Shown here in pieces: positions 54,100 through 64,000 of a stretch of DNA of 64,000 bases. Under the pieces are notes generated by a model. That model had not been told where the DNA came from. It worked only from the letters and a program-made list of their open reading frames with translations, and ran no database searches. The translations under genes were made by a program, and so were the position numbers. The stretch spans positions 558,001-622,000 of the forward strand of contig JBAIAA010000029.1 in assembly GCA_037893245.1 (NCBI GenBank), given 5' to 3'. This stretch comes from Crossaster papposus. Taxonomy: Eukaryota > Echinodermata > Asteroidea > Velatida > Solasteridae. Numbering within the stretch: the first letter of the stretch is position 1; every line of letters starts with the position of its first letter.

Positions 54100-54706
54100 A
54101 ATGTTATGCCTTATCATTGTTGTAAGGTTCAATTTCAAGTCAGTGGCCATTTTTTTAATTTATATTTATTCTATGCAAAGCGGGGACTGATGCTGGGTAC
54201 TTAACCCTGTGTACAACAAAGTGTCCCTTACTAAATAGTGTCTTTTGTCTATGGGGAAAGAACTCCGTATTTGGCCACCGCATTTTATTTCATAAATTAA
54301 AACTCCCCAAAAGGCTAAAGAAATAAATGTCACCACTTTTTAAAGCCTTTTTAGGAATTTATTGTTCATAAAATGTGGTGGTGGCCAAGTATAAAAACTA
54401 ATTCCAGTTCTTGGTGTTTTTAATACTGTTACGTTGAGCATTTTTGGGGCAAGTTTGTACTACAGGTTTAAATTATTATTCTGTAGGAGACACAGCGACA
54501 ATCCGAGGGATCATCTTCACCACTTCTGCAAGTCGAACGGGCTGAAGACAGACAAAAAATGGCAGACCAGAGAGAAATAGAACAAGGTAGTAAAATCCCT
54601 TATATAAATAAAACAGCACAAAATAGCATTTGGCATCTGCTTAATGTAATTTGTATGTAAATATAAATAGATTCAAATATAAATATAGGACTTTATGAAT
54701 TCTGTG

Positions 54707-54985
54707 TTAAAGGAAGGATACACCGTTTGCAGATATCAAAAATATTTACTACTTAATTATTAGGAAAATATCTTACTTATTGGAAAGTAAATAATGATAC
54801 TAGGCATCCAGCAAAATGATTGCGCTATATATCCCATAACTGGTAAAAAATTTGCATTGTATTACCAAAAATTTAATATAGTCGTCGGGTGATCGCGAAA
54901 GAAAAGACAACAACTGCCCCCCATTTTTGTTACCAATTTCTGATAATTCTAACAATTGCCAAATATTCATAAACAAAATTGGGGG
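54707..54985 (-). mobile_element. Kolobok/T2-like MITE, truncated
   Basis: It begins TTAAAGGAAGGATACACCGT at TTAA 54707 and contains the core TAGGCATCCAGCAAAATG and a remnant TGATAATTCTAACAATTGCC of the 54-bp unit. The far end is not recognisable. Confidence 0.65.
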
Positions 54986-55189
54986 GAAATATTAAAATAG
55001 TATAAAATAATAGAAAAACATGCCTACTACTTTGTAGTTAAAGGCAACAAAATGTATTCTTAACCACTTTCATTAGAGGTTTTAGATAAAGTACATGTAA
55101 GTGTTTTTTTGTGGGAGTGGATAAATGGATAACAAGTTAAAATTAGAGCTTGTTGTAGTTTATTTATGTAATATGTTGTTATTTTTCAG

Positions 55190-55560
55190 CTGCTGAAGAA
55201 GAAAACGGCAGACAAACAAGATGGGGAGCCTTTGTTGAATTTATTCAAGCTGGTCTGCGTTCCTTAACTGCTGGTGACCAACACGTGTAACCTCTTCCAG
55301 GCAGAAAACATGTCTTGTCTGTTCAGTGCATCGTTTGTAAAGATATATACTAACAAAGAGTTAATTGCGAAACAATGCCGGATGGGAAATTGCTTAAAGC
55401 AGCAAATATTAGGCAGGATGAGCTACTGTTACTTGATATTCAGGATAGGAATCTACATGTAGTAGCAATAGAGGTAAAATACCACCGTACATTTTACCAA
55501 AGTACACCAAAGTAGCCAGGGAGTACAAGTCAAAAGCAAATGACACTGTGCAGCAAGATT
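55190..55560 (+). pseudogene. Coding remnant of an uncharacterised invertebrate protein family
   Basis: After TTTTTCAG (55189) codons such as EEENGRQTRWGAFVEF appear. Later, IRQDELLLLDIQDR and VAIEVKYHRTFY are visible, with stops and shifts between. An EVKYHRxCY-like motif is frequent in large uncharacterised proteins of marine invertebrates. The Cys is Phe here. I cannot name a function. Confidence 0.35.
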
Positions 55561-56700
55561 ATCAACTGTCATTTCAAGAATGGAGAAGCTCATCCAAGGA
55601 AAATTGGTTTAATTTACCTGCCTTATCTTATTCCATAGCATGTTTTATGGGAGTATGTAAATTAAAAAACTTGAGAAGATTTACATAAGTAAAATGGCAC
55701 TAATTTTCAGTGTCGTAAAAGTGAAAGTCTTGCCCTCAAGAATAATTACTTATCGCGACACATAATTTCGTATTTTAATTATCACTCCTTTAATTTCACC
55801 TCAGGTTAAGATAATCCTTTTGTTTTTACAGGTATATAAATGCAGTTATAATTTTGTTTACTGAAGCATCATAACCAAATTTAAAAATGAATTTCAGATG
55901 TTGAAACAAAGCACTTGCTCACATTTATAGAAGCTGATGTGCTGGTTTACATTTACCTGTAACTCATTTAAGCATAATTATTACAGTGTACATCTACACA
56001 AATCTGTTCTAACTTTAAAATATCATTGAATTACAATTACTGCACAGATATAACTTACAAAGCAATAATCAATATTGCTGTATCTTTCAGGATAACAATT
56101 GGTTGAAGATTGTCAATCACATGGCGTTTAAAAGTATACCATTCTAAAAAGGTTTTTGATGAAGTTCTGATATTGTGAACAAAATAGCAAAAATAATGAT
56201 ACAAAATTTGCAATAATGTATAATAAATATTTGTCATTGTTCTTATAACTGTTTCTTCTCCTTTTCTTCTGTTCTTGTGTTTTCGGGGGTTTAATTTGTT
56301 TTTTGGGGGGGAGTCCAAAATTAAAAAGAAAGACAGGCAAGATACAAACATTCGGTTAATAAAATGAAAAGAAACTATGAAAACAAAAAACTGAACTGTT
56401 GATAACATGAAAAAAACTATAACAATCTTGGTTTAGGAATATTTCTTTAAATAAAGAATATACAGGAAATCGGGAAGACAAAAACAGAGCAGTCATTTCT
56501 GTCCAGACGAGCTCAAATCGCCCCCTGCCATTTGTTTGTGTACATTTCAATTCCTCATAGGTTTTGTACACACCTCTCCCGAAGTGACCAACAGAGGGCG
56601 CTATTTTCAAGCTGGATATTTTAATTGGTTAAGCCTAATTAATGTGCAATTTTTCTCTCTGGCGAACCTGATATTCTGATTCAATAGGATCATATTTGTA
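55561..56700. other. Right third of the 3.9-kb transposon, no gene recognised
   Basis: AT-rich DNA; only weak coding signal and no repeats with clear borders. Confidence 0.4.
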
Positions 56701-56785
56701 TTTCTGGAAAATATCAGGTAGCTTCTAGAGGGGGGTCACAATTCTTAAAATGTGAATGCCTATTTCATGTTCATCCCATGGTCTA

Positions 56786-59700
56786 GTAGGGTTAAGGCCA
56801 GAGTTAGAAAGGCAACATGTGACCATCCGTCAGGCGGATATTACCGGTATTGGGAGTTGCGTGGGTCGAGATTAAAGTGGGAAAAAGCCTACATACTGTG
56901 CGTGCGACATTTGCATATGTTGAAGTGGACGGGATACTAGGGACAGATTTCCTGGTACCCACAAAAGGGGTAATTGATTTCGGGAAGTTCGAGCTTAACC
57001 TCAACGGGGTCGGGGTTAAGTGCACTGACAAAGAGGGTGGGGCATGGTGCGCTAGAATCATCGTAGAAGACACGATGGTGATACCAGCTGGGCACGAAGC
57101 TGTTATCCCTGGCAAGATAGCCGGCAAGTTTAACTTGAGGGGCATTGGGGTGATAGAACCAGTGGAACAGGGTGGTGAAATAGAAAAGAGGGGCCTGGTT
57201 GTTGGGAGGTCCCTGGTAGACTCTTCCAGTAGTACACTGGGGGTCCGTGTGTTAAACCCTGGGAAACACGAGTGCGTCGTGAAAAGTGGCACAATGGTGG
57301 GCATTTTGTCCCCAGTGGACCCCAAAACAGTTTGTATGGCTAGAAACCCCACTAAAATCTCTTTTTGGGCCTCGCCTGAGGCAAGGCAAGGTGCGGCCGA
57401 GATAGAAGTTCCCCCACATCTGGAGGAACTTTATAAGGAGGCCATTAGCATGATAAGTAAGAAGGAACACGACAAGGTGGCAGACCTCCTCGTTGAGTAC
57501 CAGGACGTGTTTTCACGGGGCCCAGAGGACATTGGTCAAACGGGGTTGGTGAAACATTCAATCAGTACGGGAGAAGCCCGTCCAATAAGAGAACGGCCGC
57601 GTAGGCACCCCATTACTCAACAAGAAGAAATTTCTCAGCAGATACAGAATCTAAAAGGGAGGAACATAATAGAACCCTCTGATAGCCCTTGGGCCTCTAA
57701 TGTTGTTTTGGTCAAAAAGAAAGATGGAACCCAACGGTTCTGTGTAGATTACCGGAAACTCAACGCGGTAACAATCAAAGATGCCTATCCGGTTCCCCGC
57801 ATAGATGACACCCTGGACTCTCTGGCTGGGGCGCGATGGTTTTCCACCCTTGACCTGGCCTCTGGGTATTGGCAAATCGCTTTAGATGACGATGCCAAGA
57901 AAAAGTCGGCATTCGTCGTAAGGGAAGGGTTGTATAGCTGGAAGGTCATGCCTTTCGGGCTATGCAATGCTCCAGCGACCTTCGAGAGGTTGATGGAGCG
58001 GGTCCTGGCTGGACTGCAATGGGATACACTTCTAGTGTATCTGGATAATGTTATCGTCTACGGGAAAAATGTAGACGAGGAGTTGGTCAACTTGAAGGCT
58101 GTACTGGAGCGGTTCCTGGCAGCTGGTCTCAAGTTGAAACCACAGAAGTGCCACCTCCTTCAGGAGGAGGTGCATTATCTTGGGCATGTTGTGTCCCAGG
58201 AGGGGGTCAGGACTGACCCGGATAAGGTGGAAACGGTCAGGGCGTGGCCTACTCCATCTTGCGTAAAGGAAGTACGAAGCTTCCTGGGGTTGGCCTCGTA
58301 TTACCGAAGGTTCATCCAAGGTTTTGCGGACATAGCCAAGCCGTTGCATAGGCTGACGGAAAAGTCCCGTCAGTTTGTGTGGGATGGTGAATGCGAAGCT
58401 GCTTTTGCGGAACTAAAAGCTAGACTTCAGGACTCACCAGTGTTGGCCTACCCAAGGCCGGGGGAAGAGTATATCCTGGATACTGATGCCAGTGATGTTG
58501 GCATTGGAGGGGTACTCTCCCAGGTGCAAGATGGAGTCGAGAGACCCATTGCGTACGCAAGTAGGGCTTTGAAAAAGCCTGAGCGCAATTATTGCGTGAC
58601 AAGAAGGGAGTTGCTGGCAATGGTGGTATTTCTGAAACACTTTCGACCATACATCTATGGTCAAAAGGTTACGATCAGGACCGACCATGCATCTCTTCGG
58701 TGGATCCTTAACCTAAAGGATCCGGAGGGCCAATTAGCTCGTTGGCCGGAGGTCATCGCAGGGTATGATTTCAAGGTGGTCCATAGACCCGGATTGAAAC
58801 ATGCCAATGCAGATGGATTATCTCGGAAGCCCTGTCGACAATGTGGTCGATTAGAGGGTGACGAGGGGGTAGCAGAAGCTACCCAGGGACCACTCTGGGG
58901 GGATGCTCCCACAGAGCATCCTAAGGTTAGAATGGTGGCAGGTGAGCCCTGGTGTAAAACGGATATGATCCGGGACGCGCAATCGAAAGACGAGACAACG
59001 GGGTGGTTGTTGTTAGCAAAAGGGGAGTCAGAGGCCCGGCCAAATTGGGACCAGGTGACTCCTGCGACATCAACGACAAAGACCTATTGGCTGTCATGGG
59101 CGCGGATCGCTTTGCGCGATGGGGTGTTGTGCCGACGGTGGGAATCTGACTCTGGTGCGGAGACTAAGTGGCAAATACTCCTACCAAGTCAGCTGCGTGC
59201 AACTTTGCTTGACGAGTTGCATGGTGGGGTAACTGGGAGGCACCTAGGGCACAGGAAAACATTGGGGAAGGTGAAGCAGCGGTATTACTGGGTAGGGATG
59301 GATGCCGAGGTGCGCTCATGGGTGAGGCGGTGCAATGTTTGTGCGCGTAAGAAACCTCCTCCCAGAAAACAGCGAGCCGCGCTGCAACAGCGAATTGTCA
59401 GTGAGCCAATGGCTAGGGTTGCGTTGGACCTAGTAGGGCCCCTACCAGAAACCACAGAGGGAAAGAAGTGGATTTTGGTAGTTGGAGATTATTTCACCAA
59501 GTGGGTAGAGGCTTATTCTCTGCCTGATGCTACAGCGGAAACAGTGGCTAGTAAAATGGTAGAGGAGTACTTTTGCCGTTTTGGGATTCCAAGCGAGTTG
59601 CATTTAGATCAGGGTCGAAATTTTGAGTCCATTCTGTTTTCTGAAGTGTGCAAAACCCTTGGAATAAATAAAACACGCACGACCCCCTATAACCCCAAGT

Positions 59701-60720
59701 CCGATGGGTTTATAGAACGGTTCAACCGGACACTCATTACCATGATCTCAGTGATGATAGACCCGAACAAGAAACAAAGGGACTGGGACAAGCAATTGCC
59801 CTACGCAACGTTTGCATATAGGTGTACACCTCAGGAGTCTACCGGAGAGACACCTAACATGTTAATGCTAGGGAGGGAGGTTTCAGTTCCGCTGGACCTT
59901 ACGGTGGAGGCACCCCCTGTAGATGAGGTGTCCGACGATTATGCTGCAGTGCTTAGGCAGCGTATGCAGGATGCGCATGTGAGGGCGCAAGCGCACCTAA
60001 AAAAAAGTGCTAGGCGCCAAAAGCGCAACTATGACAAAGGGATAGCGGGGAAGAAGCTAAACCCGGGACAGTTTGTCTGGCTGTTTAACCCGGCAAAGAA
60101 GAAGGGATTTTCCCCGAAGTTGCAATGCCGTTGGGAGGGGCCATATTTAGTTGTGGGGCAACTGTCAAATGTTACCTTCCGGATCCAACGCCAACCTCGT
60201 AGCAAAGCTAAAGTTGTTTATTACGACCGGTTGAAATGCTATGAGGGGGACCCCATTGAGGGGTGGGAGTATACAATCCCATCAGGCAATGAGGGGCCAA
60301 ATCTGGTACCTCTTCAGGAACCAGAGATTGAGTTGGTGAGCGGTGGGCCATCTGTGGCAGAGGCGATCGAGGTTCCACTAAATGGTGATGTAACCTTGGG
60401 AGACATCCTAGTGGATGATGAATGTGACACGAGTCCCTTGCAGGGTCGTTACATTCGTATGGATGAGGTAGCCCAGCATGGGGGCGTAGATGCTGATCAA
60501 GTTCAGCCCGAGTACAGTTTCGGGCAGGAAGACACCCTTCTAGGTGTGGACAATGCATCGCTCGGAGAGGAGCGAGCGGATGCTGAGATGGCCAGTCACG
60601 GCCGGCGCAATCCTTCAAGGATGCGAAGAAAACCTGTACGATACAGGGAGTGGACCTCAAAAAGGGGGGACTACGGGTGGGTAGCCAGCTCGATTGGTTA
60701 CAAGTCCTTGTTCTTTGGTT
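56786..60720 (+). pseudogene. gypsy-like pol: protease end, RT, RNase H, integrase
   Basis: After the transposon the protease frame resumes and shifts once near 56848; from there one frame is open beyond 60720. Visible in order: the RT domain (KKDGTQRFCVDYRKLN, FSTLDLASGYWQI, MPFGLCNAPATFERLM), with the catalytic YLDD box changed to YLDN (Asn codon 58047-58049); RNase H (ILDTDASDVGIGGVL, TDHASLRWI, NADGLSR); integrase HHCC (LHGGVTGRHLGH, CNVCARKK); a DDE core with Asp in ALDLVGPL, Asp in HLDQGRNF and Glu in FIERFNRTL; and a GPY/F-like tail (RWEGPYLVV). Order RT-RH-IN marks Ty3/gypsy. No env is present. Loss of the RT aspartate and the protease defects mean no autonomous activity. PPT-like AAAAAGGGGGGAC is at about 60659. 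Confidence 0.88.
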
Positions 60721-60737
60721 ATATAACAGGTTATATA

Positions 60738-61364
60738 TCGAGCCCGGGCCGGGAATCGAGCCCGGGCCGGGAATCGAGCCCGGGCCGGGAATCGAGCCCG
60801 GGCCGGGAATCGAGCCCGGGCCGGGAATCGAGCCCGGGCCGGGAATCGAGCCCGGGCCGGGAATCGAGCCCGGGCCGGGAATCGAGCCCGGGCCGGGAAT
60901 CGAGCCCGGGCCGGGAATCGAGCCCGGGCCGGGAATCGAGCCCGGGCCGGGAATCGAGCCCGGGCCGGGAATCGAGCCCGGGCCGGGAATCGAGCCCGGG
61001 CCGGGAATCGAGCCCGGGCCGGGAATCGAGCCCGGGCCGGGAATCGAGCCCGGGCCGGGAATCGAGCCCGGGCCGGGAATCGAGCCCGGGCCGGGAATCG
61101 AGCCCGGGCCGGGAATCGAGCCCGGGCCGGGAATCGAGCCCGGGCCGGGAATCGAGCCCGGGCCGGGAATCGAGCCCGGGCCGGGAATCGAGCCCGGGCC
61201 GGGAATCGAGCCCGGGCCGGGAATCGAGCCCGGGCCGGGAATCGAGCCCGGGCCGGGAATCGAGCCCGGGCCGGGAATCGAGCCCGGGCCGGGAATCGAG
61301 CCCGGGCCGGGAATCGAGCCCGGGCCGGGAATCGAGCCCGGGCCGGGAATCGAGCCCGGGCCGG
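60738..61364. repeat. 18-bp GC-rich minisatellite, about 35 copies
   Basis: TCGAGCCCGGGCCGGGAA is repeated nearly without variation. As six codons it stays in the pol frame (SSPGRE) and gives open frames in other phases (IEPGPG, LDSRPG); these are not genes. The same unit occurs in four and five copies at 22257 and 23390. To its right the CACCCACACGACGGTG block follows, as at 24780. Confidence 0.95.
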
Positions 61365-61382
61365 TTTTTTTTCGTGTTTTTT

Positions 61383-61957
61383 TCACCCACACGACGGTGA
61401 TCTACCCAGACCCACTTCCTTGGTTGTCCGGTGGGCTAGTGAAACAATTCAGTAACCTACCTGTAAAGGTTTAGATCAAAATACGGTACATGTTAAAATT
61501 GTTATTGTCTTTTTGTGTATTAAATAAATATCGGATCAAAATAAACTGAGTATAAACTTTTGTTTGTGTTTGTGATTATTGATAGCCTGGGAGCGCTTGT
61601 TTCCTTTTGCGATCGAGGATCGAAAAACAAAAGAAAACCAAGGGAACAAAAGATCCTCGAAGGACGGTTTCTTTGTCCTCGATCGCCAAGATAAGCGCAA
61701 AGCAATGGGGTTAGGTTTCAGTAAAGGAATAAAGGAAAACACAATAGGGAATCCTCGGTCGTAATGGCAATTCACGAACTATAGCGCTCGATTAACGCGT
61801 GCATGCAGTGCACTGCGATCTCACGAACAGAGTAGACTGGTGAGCTTCAGTGAGATTAGTATAGTATAAACTACGGCGCACCACGGCGCAGGGTACCGCA
61901 CATACATGTACATGTACGTGCACTATTCTCTGTTACATCGTTCAGCCTTTCTTACCA
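61383..61957 (+). repeat. Dispersed block shared with 24780-25720
   Basis: Homologous to the 24.8-kb block. It lacks the foldback insertion (empty site CACTATTCTCTG near 61921) and has the 185-bp element instead. Confidence 0.8.
61598..61782. mobile_element. 185-bp non-autonomous element, copy 2
   Basis: Same family as 34183-34367 and the same length. It is flanked by AGCGCT at 61592-61597 and 61783-61788. The empty site GGGAGCGCTCGATT is present near 24990 in the paralogous block. A third, diverged piece (GTTAGGTTACAGTACAGGAA) lies at about 2325-2390. Confidence 0.85.
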
Positions 61958-61993
61958 CTAGCAGGATGCCGCGCGAAGCGCGGCACCTGCTAG
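61958..61993. other. Strong GC hairpin
   Basis: CTAGCAGG, A, TGCCGCGC, GAA, then GCGCGGCA and CCTGCTAG form a 16-bp stem with one bulged base and a 3-base loop. It starts exactly where homology to the 25.68-kb block ends. Confidence 0.85.
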
Positions 61994-64000
61994 CTGGGTG
62001 AAATCGTAACTTATAGATACACCTTGTTGACGTCTTAAAAACATAATGGATTGTATGACAAACAAATCGCGAAACTTAGCGAGTAGAGTACCAGCTAGAA
62101 AGTATTTCTTTCGAGCTCACGAAATAAGTTATTTTGAGTGCACGAACAAAACTCAAATTATTTCGTAACGGTGATTTGTATTCGTCATTTGTCCCTTTAG
62201 GGGCTCCGTAGAATACCACCGACTCTGAATAAAAACAATCTTTGTAAAAATACTTCCCGACTTCCGAACTAATAATACTCAATAGGCAGTCCATCTTCGC
62301 TTGCATGCTGCCTGCGTCTCGTGATTTTTAACAGGAATCGTACGGGAAACAGGCTTCGGCCCGAACTCCGGGCAAGGACAATGCAAAAATAACACGCAAT
62401 GACCTTCGGTAACATCATCATGTTTAACTGCTCAAATCTCAGCGCGTGACCGCTATACATAATTCAACAGGGAGGTCAAAAGCATAATGACGCTTGCGCA
62501 CTGAAGGAAGTTTGTGTTTTAGAAATGAAGTTGTTAGTTAGGTACCTTGCTAGCTCTATGGGTACTGTGCGCGCGATGTACATGTACATGAATTACAAAT
62601 GTACACTAACAAACATGTACTGTACATCGCGGCAATCAAACGTACGGGATACGTGGACAGTTATTAATGTCGCGACGGGTCGCGAACAGACGGTACAATG
62701 GCTTCGGCGAATCTGGGCCCAGGGGCATCTTTGCTGTAACATATCGATTGCTTCGTCCACTCGGACATTTTTTCACTAAACAACGCTATAACAACAACGC
62801 ACGCGACGCGCTCACATGGCCATTTTATACTATGTCCACACGTAAACGTCGCTGCGACGTACAGAAACTATACCAGTGAGTCAGCGATTATGCAAGTTTA
62901 CGTCACGCGATTTTTCACGCAACGTCACAAGCGCATGCAAATGCGAAACAATTCTGCTCGGAATTTTCCGAGCGATTAGAGCAGATAAACAAGACGGTCT
63001 TAGCGAAGGTAATTCGCGCGTGGTCTACGGCGTACGTTAGAGGGCGCCCCGCATCGCGAAGATCGTCTTGCAAACAAGACTACACCGACGCCGGCGGCAC
63101 ACACGCGCGGCGACGAGTCGCCCGACCAAAAGGGCCGCGTCTCTCCAACATGGCGCCAACCATGACAAACAAATCGCGAAACTTAGCGAGTAGAGTACCA
63201 GCTAGAAAGTATTTCGAGCGCACGAAATTATTTCGAGCTCACGAACAGATATTCTTGGAGCGCAAGAAGTCATTTCGTTGCCACGACAACATTTCGAGCT
63301 CACGAAATAAGTTATTTTGAGTGCACGAAATAAAATACTCAAATTATTTCGTAACGGTGATTTGTATTCGTCATATGTCCCTTTAGGGGCTCCGTAGAAT
63401 ACCATCGACTCTGAATAACAAACAATCTTTGTAAAAATACTTCCCGACTTTCGAACTAATAATACTCAATAGGCAGTCCATCTTCGCTTGCATGCTGGCT
63501 GCGTCTCGTGATTTTTTAACAGGAATCGTACGGGAAACAATACGAACCACTTCGGGATTTCTGAGTTTACATCATCGTGAAAATCCTGATTAAAAAACCC
63601 AACAGGCCGGCCATCTGACAGTGCGCCCTCAACTGACGTAATGCAGTCACGTTTCTTAATTGCATATTCATATCCACCATCGCCAAACAATTTCGCGACA
63701 TTTTTGCACGATCAAAGTTGAAATTGAGGCAATAGCGATATGTTTCGGAGTGTTTTGAGACAGATAATGTTGTAATATTTAAGTATCGACAATGTGAAGC
63801 AAAGAAATTTGCCCAAAAGGCAACACGAAAGGAATAAATCATTTTTTAACGTTCCCAAGCTGTGACTGCAATGTGGTCGACGCGCACGAAATTCGAAGCC
63901 GAAAACGAAGCTGGCGCTCAAACTCCGCAATAACCAAGGGAGTATAAAGCTCAAATAACACGTGACGGGGCCGCCCAATGGCGAATAACAAACTCGGCAC
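61994..64000. other. Repeat-only right edge with a duplicated segment
   Basis: 62056-62350 recurs at 63172-63538 (ATGACAAACAAATCGCGAAA through ATCGTACGGGAAAC). The second copy is longer by extra units of the TATTTCGAGCTCACGAA type. No protein gene or RNA gene is recognised. Confidence 0.65.

Larger units (their letters stand above)
52899..56785. mobile_element. 3.9-kb DNA transposon in the protease region
   Basis: Termini TAGGCCGCAGGATGA and, inverted on the right, TAGACCATGGGATGA are followed by a matching inner block GTGACCCCCCTCAAGAAGCT (52935-52955, inverted at 56719-56739). GTA at 52896-52898 and 56786-56788 is the target duplication; with one GTA removed the host frame is continuous. 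Inside are remnants of a multi-exon gene, a nested 455-bp MITE and a Kolobok-like MITE. A 3-bp duplication occurs in several superfamilies (PIF/Harbinger, CACTA, Academ); I cannot choose among them. Confidence 0.8.

Noticed and set aside
56786-61364. Retroviral envelope gene after pol
   Set aside because: After the integrase tail there is only a short segment and the 18-bp array; no signal peptide or membrane segment seen.
60208-61474. Open frames through IEPGPG, LDSRPG or GSIPGP repeats
   Set aside because: Products of the 18-bp array; only the pol frame to its left is real coding sequence.

Overview
The window is eukaryotic, from an invertebrate animal. Genes are split by GT-AG introns, polyadenylation-type signals occur, intergenic DNA is AT-rich, and host-type genes (TRIM proteins, one exon of a GH63-related glycosidase) sit in a dense bed of metazoan transposons. 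Expanded TRIM genes of the RING/B-box/B-box/coiled-coil/propeller type, YqaJ-SWIM-PHD genes and THAP-DDE transposases are typical of marine invertebrates. An invertebrate deuterostome (echinoderm, hemichordate or amphioxus) is my best guess, but the species is not proven by the sequence.

Layout. 0-4.3 kb: a decayed six-exon YqaJ/SWIM/PHD gene with a MITE inserted in exon 3. 5.4-7.6 kb (minus): a THAP-DDE transposase with an open catalytic exon and a frameshifted THAP exon. 8.6-9.15 kb: a tiny two-exon THAP gene fragment. 10.4-20 kb and 31.9-43 kb: two copies of a large segmental duplication, each ordered GH63-like exon, 26-bp satellite, Kolobok/T2-like MITE, TRIM gene. A third, broken TRIM copy lies at 28.6-29.85 kb behind a 125-bp satellite. 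20.8-27 kb: nested foldback elements and tandem duplications.

44.1-47.4 kb: a complete piggyBac element with TTAA ends. 47.4-61.4 kb: a Ty3/gypsy-like LTR element. Its LTR/gag part is tandemly duplicated through a chimeric piggyBac junction. Its protease is split by a 3.9-kb DNA transposon, and both its protease and its reverse transcriptase have lost a catalytic aspartate. Its pol runs into a 35-copy 18-bp GC-rich array. 61.4-64 kb: repeats only.

The most useful property of the window is that its duplications supply empty sites. At least five insertions can be read exactly by comparing paralogous copies inside these 64 kb. Several unrelated non-autonomous elements carry 9-bp target duplications, as in Mutator-like elements, although no such transposase is encoded here. 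The oddest is a roughly 30-bp perfect palindrome with a 7-9 bp direct repeat, placed in frame inside the second B-box of an otherwise open TRIM gene. The only genes that look intact are TRIM A (17996-20047), TRIM C (40986-42956), the DDE exon (5424-6859) and the main piggyBac exon (44822-46423).
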